A stretch of 8,152 nucleotides of DNA from Caldifarciminota bacterium (GTDB lineage Bacteria; Hydrothermota; Hydrothermia; B15-G9; WFZT01). Under the pieces are notes generated by a model, which was not told where the DNA came from, made no database searches, and saw only the letters and a program-made list of their open reading frames with translations. A program made the translations under genes and the position numbers. Shown piece by piece: positions 6,616 to 8,152 of the stretch. Each line of letters starts with the position of its first letter. The first letter of the stretch is position 1. Location of the stretch: assembly GCA_026986235.1 (NCBI GenBank), contig JALSOY010000220.1, forward strand, positions 1 through 8,152, written 5' to 3'.

Positions 6616-7449
6616 CTATCCAACTCCCTTTATTTCTACAATTCTGGACAACTCAAATGTTCTGAAATCTTCCCTAAGATGGCAGTACGCATCGATCTTA
6701 CTGCCCCTGATTGAAATAGGCTCAATCACTCTTTCAGTCCTCCCACTATAGGGGGATTGATAGACAATTTTGACGAATCCCGTCTCCCTGGCAAGTTCGA
6801 GAATTTCTCTCGCCTTGTGTTTAATTTTTCCGTTAAGATACCCCAGTTCTTTCAATTCTCTGAAAGTTTCAATCCCCTGTGCCCTGAACTTTTCCAGCAT
6901 CTTAAGCCATATTTTCATAGTGAGTCTTGCATCTTCGAGTGCCCTGTGGGTTGCACCCACTTTGATGCCAATATTCTCGGCAACTGATCTGAGAGATCGG
7001 CTCTTTAAACTGGGGAAACACTTTCTTGAGACAAGATAGGTATCTATAATGGGGTTAAATATAGGTCTTCTGCCCGCTTCTCTGAGCTCCTTATTTAAAA
7101 AGGAGAGATCTGCAGCAAAAATGTTGTAACCGAGTATTATTGTATCCCGTAAAATTTCTGAGACCTCGTCTGCTATTTCTCTGAATGTTGGCGAATCTGC
7201 GACCATTCTGTTGTTTATACCGTGGATTCTATAGGAGTTTTTAGAGATTGGCCGCTCTGGATTGATAAGGGTGGCAAACTCGCGGGTTTTCTTTCCTTTC
7301 TGCCACACAACGATGCCGATTTCGACCACCCTGTCTGATCTAAAAGATAGTCCCGTGGTCTCAAGGTCGATTGCTGCATACTTTTTTTCGTATATTGATT
7401 CGCTTTCTGGAAACTCGTCCGGAAGATTTATCAACTTCCTACACCCCAC
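6616..7449 (-). CDS. DnaQ-like DEDDh 3'-5' exonuclease fused to a C-terminal WYL-like domain
   Basis: The 277-residue product has an exonuclease domain (about 23-185) with all active-site residues of the epsilon/PolC family: AIDLETTGL (Asp28, Glu30), GYNIFAADLSFL (Asp114) and ATHRALEDA (His168, Asp173). This predicts a two-metal 3'-to-5' exonuclease on DNA or RNA. After a linker helix, residues 222-277 resemble a WYL domain: KIVYQSPYSGRTERVIEPISIRG, then DAYCHLREDFRTFELSRIVEI. WYL modules are putative ligand or nucleic-acid sensors, often in transcription regulators and DNA-repair or defence proteins. The start is uncertain. GTG at 7449 has no good ribosome site and lies about 12 bases from the predicted transcript start. 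TTG at 7434, with GGGGTG upstream, is an alternative, and both precede the domain. It converges on jag and has its own promoter. It lacks any polymerase domain, so it is not PolC; a repair or RNA-processing role is inference. Confidence 0.88.
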   Translation of the reverse strand: MGCRKLINLPDEFPESESIYEKKYAAIDLETTGLSFRSDRVVEIGIVVWQKGKKTREFATLINPERPISKNSYRIHGINNRMVADSPTFREIADEVSEILRDTIILGYNIFAADLSFLNKELREAGRRPIFNPIIDTYLVSRKCFPSLKSRSLRSVAENIGIKVGATHRALEDARLTMKIWLKMLEKFRAQGIETFRELKELGYLNGKIKHKAREILELARETGFVKIVYQSPYSGRTERVIEPISIRGSKIDAYCHLREDFRTFELSRIVEIKGVG

Positions 7450-7467
7450 AGGTACTTTTGTGGTTAA

Positions 7468-7496
7468 ATTATAACGCCTGAGCCTTATATTTCCAA
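7468..7496 (-). promoter_or_regulatory. Sigma70-type promoter for the exonuclease-WYL gene
   Basis: Read on the minus strand, the -35 TTGGAA (7496-7491) and a perfect -10 TATAAT (7473-7468) are separated by 17 bp. Transcription would start near 7461, leaving a leader of about 12 bases before the GTG at 7449 or about 27 before the TTG at 7434. The short leader slightly favours the TTG start or a near-leaderless message. Confidence 0.65.
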
Positions 7497-7616
7497 AAAG
7501 GTGATCTCTATCAGGGCTTACCAGATTGATGTGCGAGATCTTTTCCCTGCTTAAACCTCAGGAAGCTACAGGAGGAGCCTACAGCCTGATCTCATAATAT
7601 CCTCTGCAAGAAAAGA

Positions 7617-7630
7617 AGGTGAATTCACCT
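7617..7630. repeat. Perfect 14-bp palindrome AGGTGAATTCACCT
   Basis: A two-fold symmetric sequence with no spacer, inside the gene remnant. It could be a dimeric regulator site, but it sits in apparently coding-derived DNA and no second copy was noticed in the window. Confidence 0.4.
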
Positions 7631-7646
7631 CCCTGCATGGATGTCA

Positions 7647-7705
7647 ATACCTTCGGGTCGAAAACACTGGGTCTTCTCAATAAGTCCAGACCTTGCTGAA
7701 GGTAT
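7647..7705. repeat. Nested inverted repeats
   Basis: The outer arms ATACCTTC (7647-7654) and GAAGGTAT (7698-7705) are perfect 8-bp complements. They enclose inner arms GGTCT (7670-7674) and AGACC (7688-7692). Transcribed, they could form a long interrupted stem. The segment also reads as protein-like sequence, so chance symmetry is possible. Confidence 0.35.
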
Positions 7706-7883
7706 ACGGAATTTGGAGCCAGAACTTAGAAGAGGTGACATTGTGATAATCGGGGAGCTCATTGAATATGTTGAATTTGTGTCTTTAAACGAGCGAGGAG
7801 TTTAACGGAATTATCAGGGGAGAATTTTTTGAGGGAATTCTGGTGTTTCAGGATGAAGAGAGCAATTGAAGGTGCTTTTTGAT

Positions 7884-7912
7884 GTATCAGGTGAAGTACT
7901 TCATGGTGATAC
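7884..7912. repeat. Interrupted inverted repeat GTATCA...TGATAC around a 12-bp palindrome
   Basis: GTATCA (7884-7889) and TGATAC (7907-7912) flank the perfect palindrome TGAAGTACTTCA (7892-7903), so the whole 29 bases can fold with one small internal loop. It lies near the 3' end of the gene remnant. Function unknown. Confidence 0.45.
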
Positions 7913-7946
7913 CTCCTCCACGAGAGACATTAGAGTTTTAGAGTAA

Positions 7947-8152
7947 AATAGCATGATGTTCTAAAATTTTAAAAAAATTTCTCATAGGATGGGATTTTTT
8001 ACAGCCTCAGGGGTTGAATTTTTTTACAGGTATGTCTTATCATTATACAATGATGGGTTCCTCAAGGTTTTATTCTCGATTTTACTTCTATCCCCTCAAT
8101 GAGAGGGGATAGGGGAACCCGTCCACTTTTATAAAAACAGATCCCCATCCCT
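7947..8152. other. AT-rich non-coding tail with no supported gene
   Basis: The last 206 bases are AT-rich, with A/T runs at 7961-7980 and a direct repeat of ATTTTTTACAG (7994-8004 and, with one extra T, 8018-8029). I see no open frame of useful length, no RNA gene and no convincing promoter. The only strong structure is the hairpin at 8088-8112. It may be the leader or upstream region of a gene beyond the window edge. Confidence 0.6.
8088..8112. repeat. Perfect 10-bp stem hairpin within a wider inverted repeat
   Basis: CTATCCCCTC (8088-8097), loop AATGA, GAGGGGATAG (8103-8112). Outer arms GGGTTCC (8055-8061) and GGAACCC (8114-8120) can pair around it, giving a two-tier structure. No T-run follows on either strand within a few bases, so a standard intrinsic terminator is not supported. 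The C4/G4 arms recall the hairpins at 3195-3590, and it may be another dispersed element. Confidence 0.65.

Larger units (their letters stand above)
7501..7946 (+). pseudogene. Frameshifted gene remnant of unrecognised family
   Basis: Protein-like sequence continues along this stretch but switches frame and meets stops. Frame 1 from GTG 7501 reads VISIRAYQIDVRDLFPA, then TAA at 7552, then resumes with a stretch containing PDLIISSARKEGEFTSLHG. Frame 0 from ATG 7641 reads 54 residues, including SISPDLAEGIRNLEPELRRG, to TAA 7803. Frame 1 continues as EEFNGIIRGEFFEGILVFQD to a stop at 7867. Frame 0 resumes with LKVLFDVSGEVLHGDTS and ends at TAA 7944. The acidic/hydrophobic alternation and endpoint-to-endpoint continuity suggest one former gene of about 145 residues carrying at least three indels plus a nonsense change. 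I do not recognise the family. Assembly indels are an alternative to true decay. It is divergent from the exonuclease gene. Confidence 0.5.

Noticed and set aside
6609..6621. Inverted repeat GGATAG/CTATCC between jag and the exonuclease as a terminator
   Set aside because: Only one base separates the arms, so the usable stem is about 4 bp, and no T-run follows.
6563..6751. Open frame beginning ATG right after the jag stop
   Set aside because: Mostly antisense to the C-terminus of the exonuclease-WYL gene, and not similar to MnmE or any family I recognise.
6741..6760. AGGGGGATTG inside the exonuclease gene matching the intergenic repeat
   Set aside because: Only a 10-base match within conserved coding sequence; probably coincidental.
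7890..7920. Minus-strand ATG at 7904 behind a very strong ribosome site (GGAGGAGGT)
   Set aside because: The frame reads only five codons before a stop; most likely a chance complement of the Thr-Ser-Ser coding stretch of the remnant.
8014..8049. Plus-strand promoter (TTTACA...TATACA) near the right edge
   Set aside because: Spacing is 15 bp, elements are weak in an AT-rich tract, and no downstream gene is visible.

Overview
The window most likely comes from an anaerobic, Gram-negative-type bacterium of moderate GC content. The evidence is a YidC with a long periplasmic segment (an inner membrane facing a periplasm) and an oxygen-sensitive, ferredoxin-linked 2-oxoacid oxidoreductase. Basic, lysine-rich proteins would fit a thermophilic or deep-branching lineage, but I cannot name a taxon from the sequence.

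Layout. Bases 2-3184 (+) are a tight metabolic operon. It holds the 3' part of an isocitrate/isopropylmalate-family dehydrogenase (probably isocitrate dehydrogenase), then iorA and iorB for the two subunits of indolepyruvate:ferredoxin oxidoreductase. The gaps are 1 bp and a 4-bp ATGA overlap. Bases 3185-3650 are a gene-free block filled with G/C-run hairpins and two diverged 58-bp direct repeats. A good sigma70-type promoter (3651-3679) then precedes a tRNA-Val(GAC) gene at 3695-3770.

Only 26 bp after the tRNA begins the conserved cluster rpmH-rnpA-yidD-yidC-jag (3797-6562, +), with every junction overlapping or 3 bp apart. It makes ribosomal protein L34, the RNase P protein, the small YidD insertion factor, the YidC insertase and the RNA-binding protein Jag/KhpB. 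In many bacteria this cluster is flanked by dnaA and mnmE; neither is visible here. Both rnpA and yidD appear to start at non-AUG codons (TTG, CTG) that overlap the preceding stop.

Convergent to jag, on the minus strand, is an exonuclease of the DnaQ/epsilon type with all five DEDDh residues, fused to a C-terminal WYL-like domain (6616-7449). It has its own promoter at 7468-7496. The last 700 bases contain no intact gene. Instead they hold a frameshifted gene remnant of unknown family (about 7501-7946) and several inverted repeats, ending in a perfect 10-bp hairpin.

No clear new defence or mobile system is visible. The items most worth a second look are the exonuclease-WYL fusion, the tRNA-Val that may share a transcript with the RNase P protein gene, the paired non-AUG stop/start overlaps, and the degenerate R3H motif of Jag.
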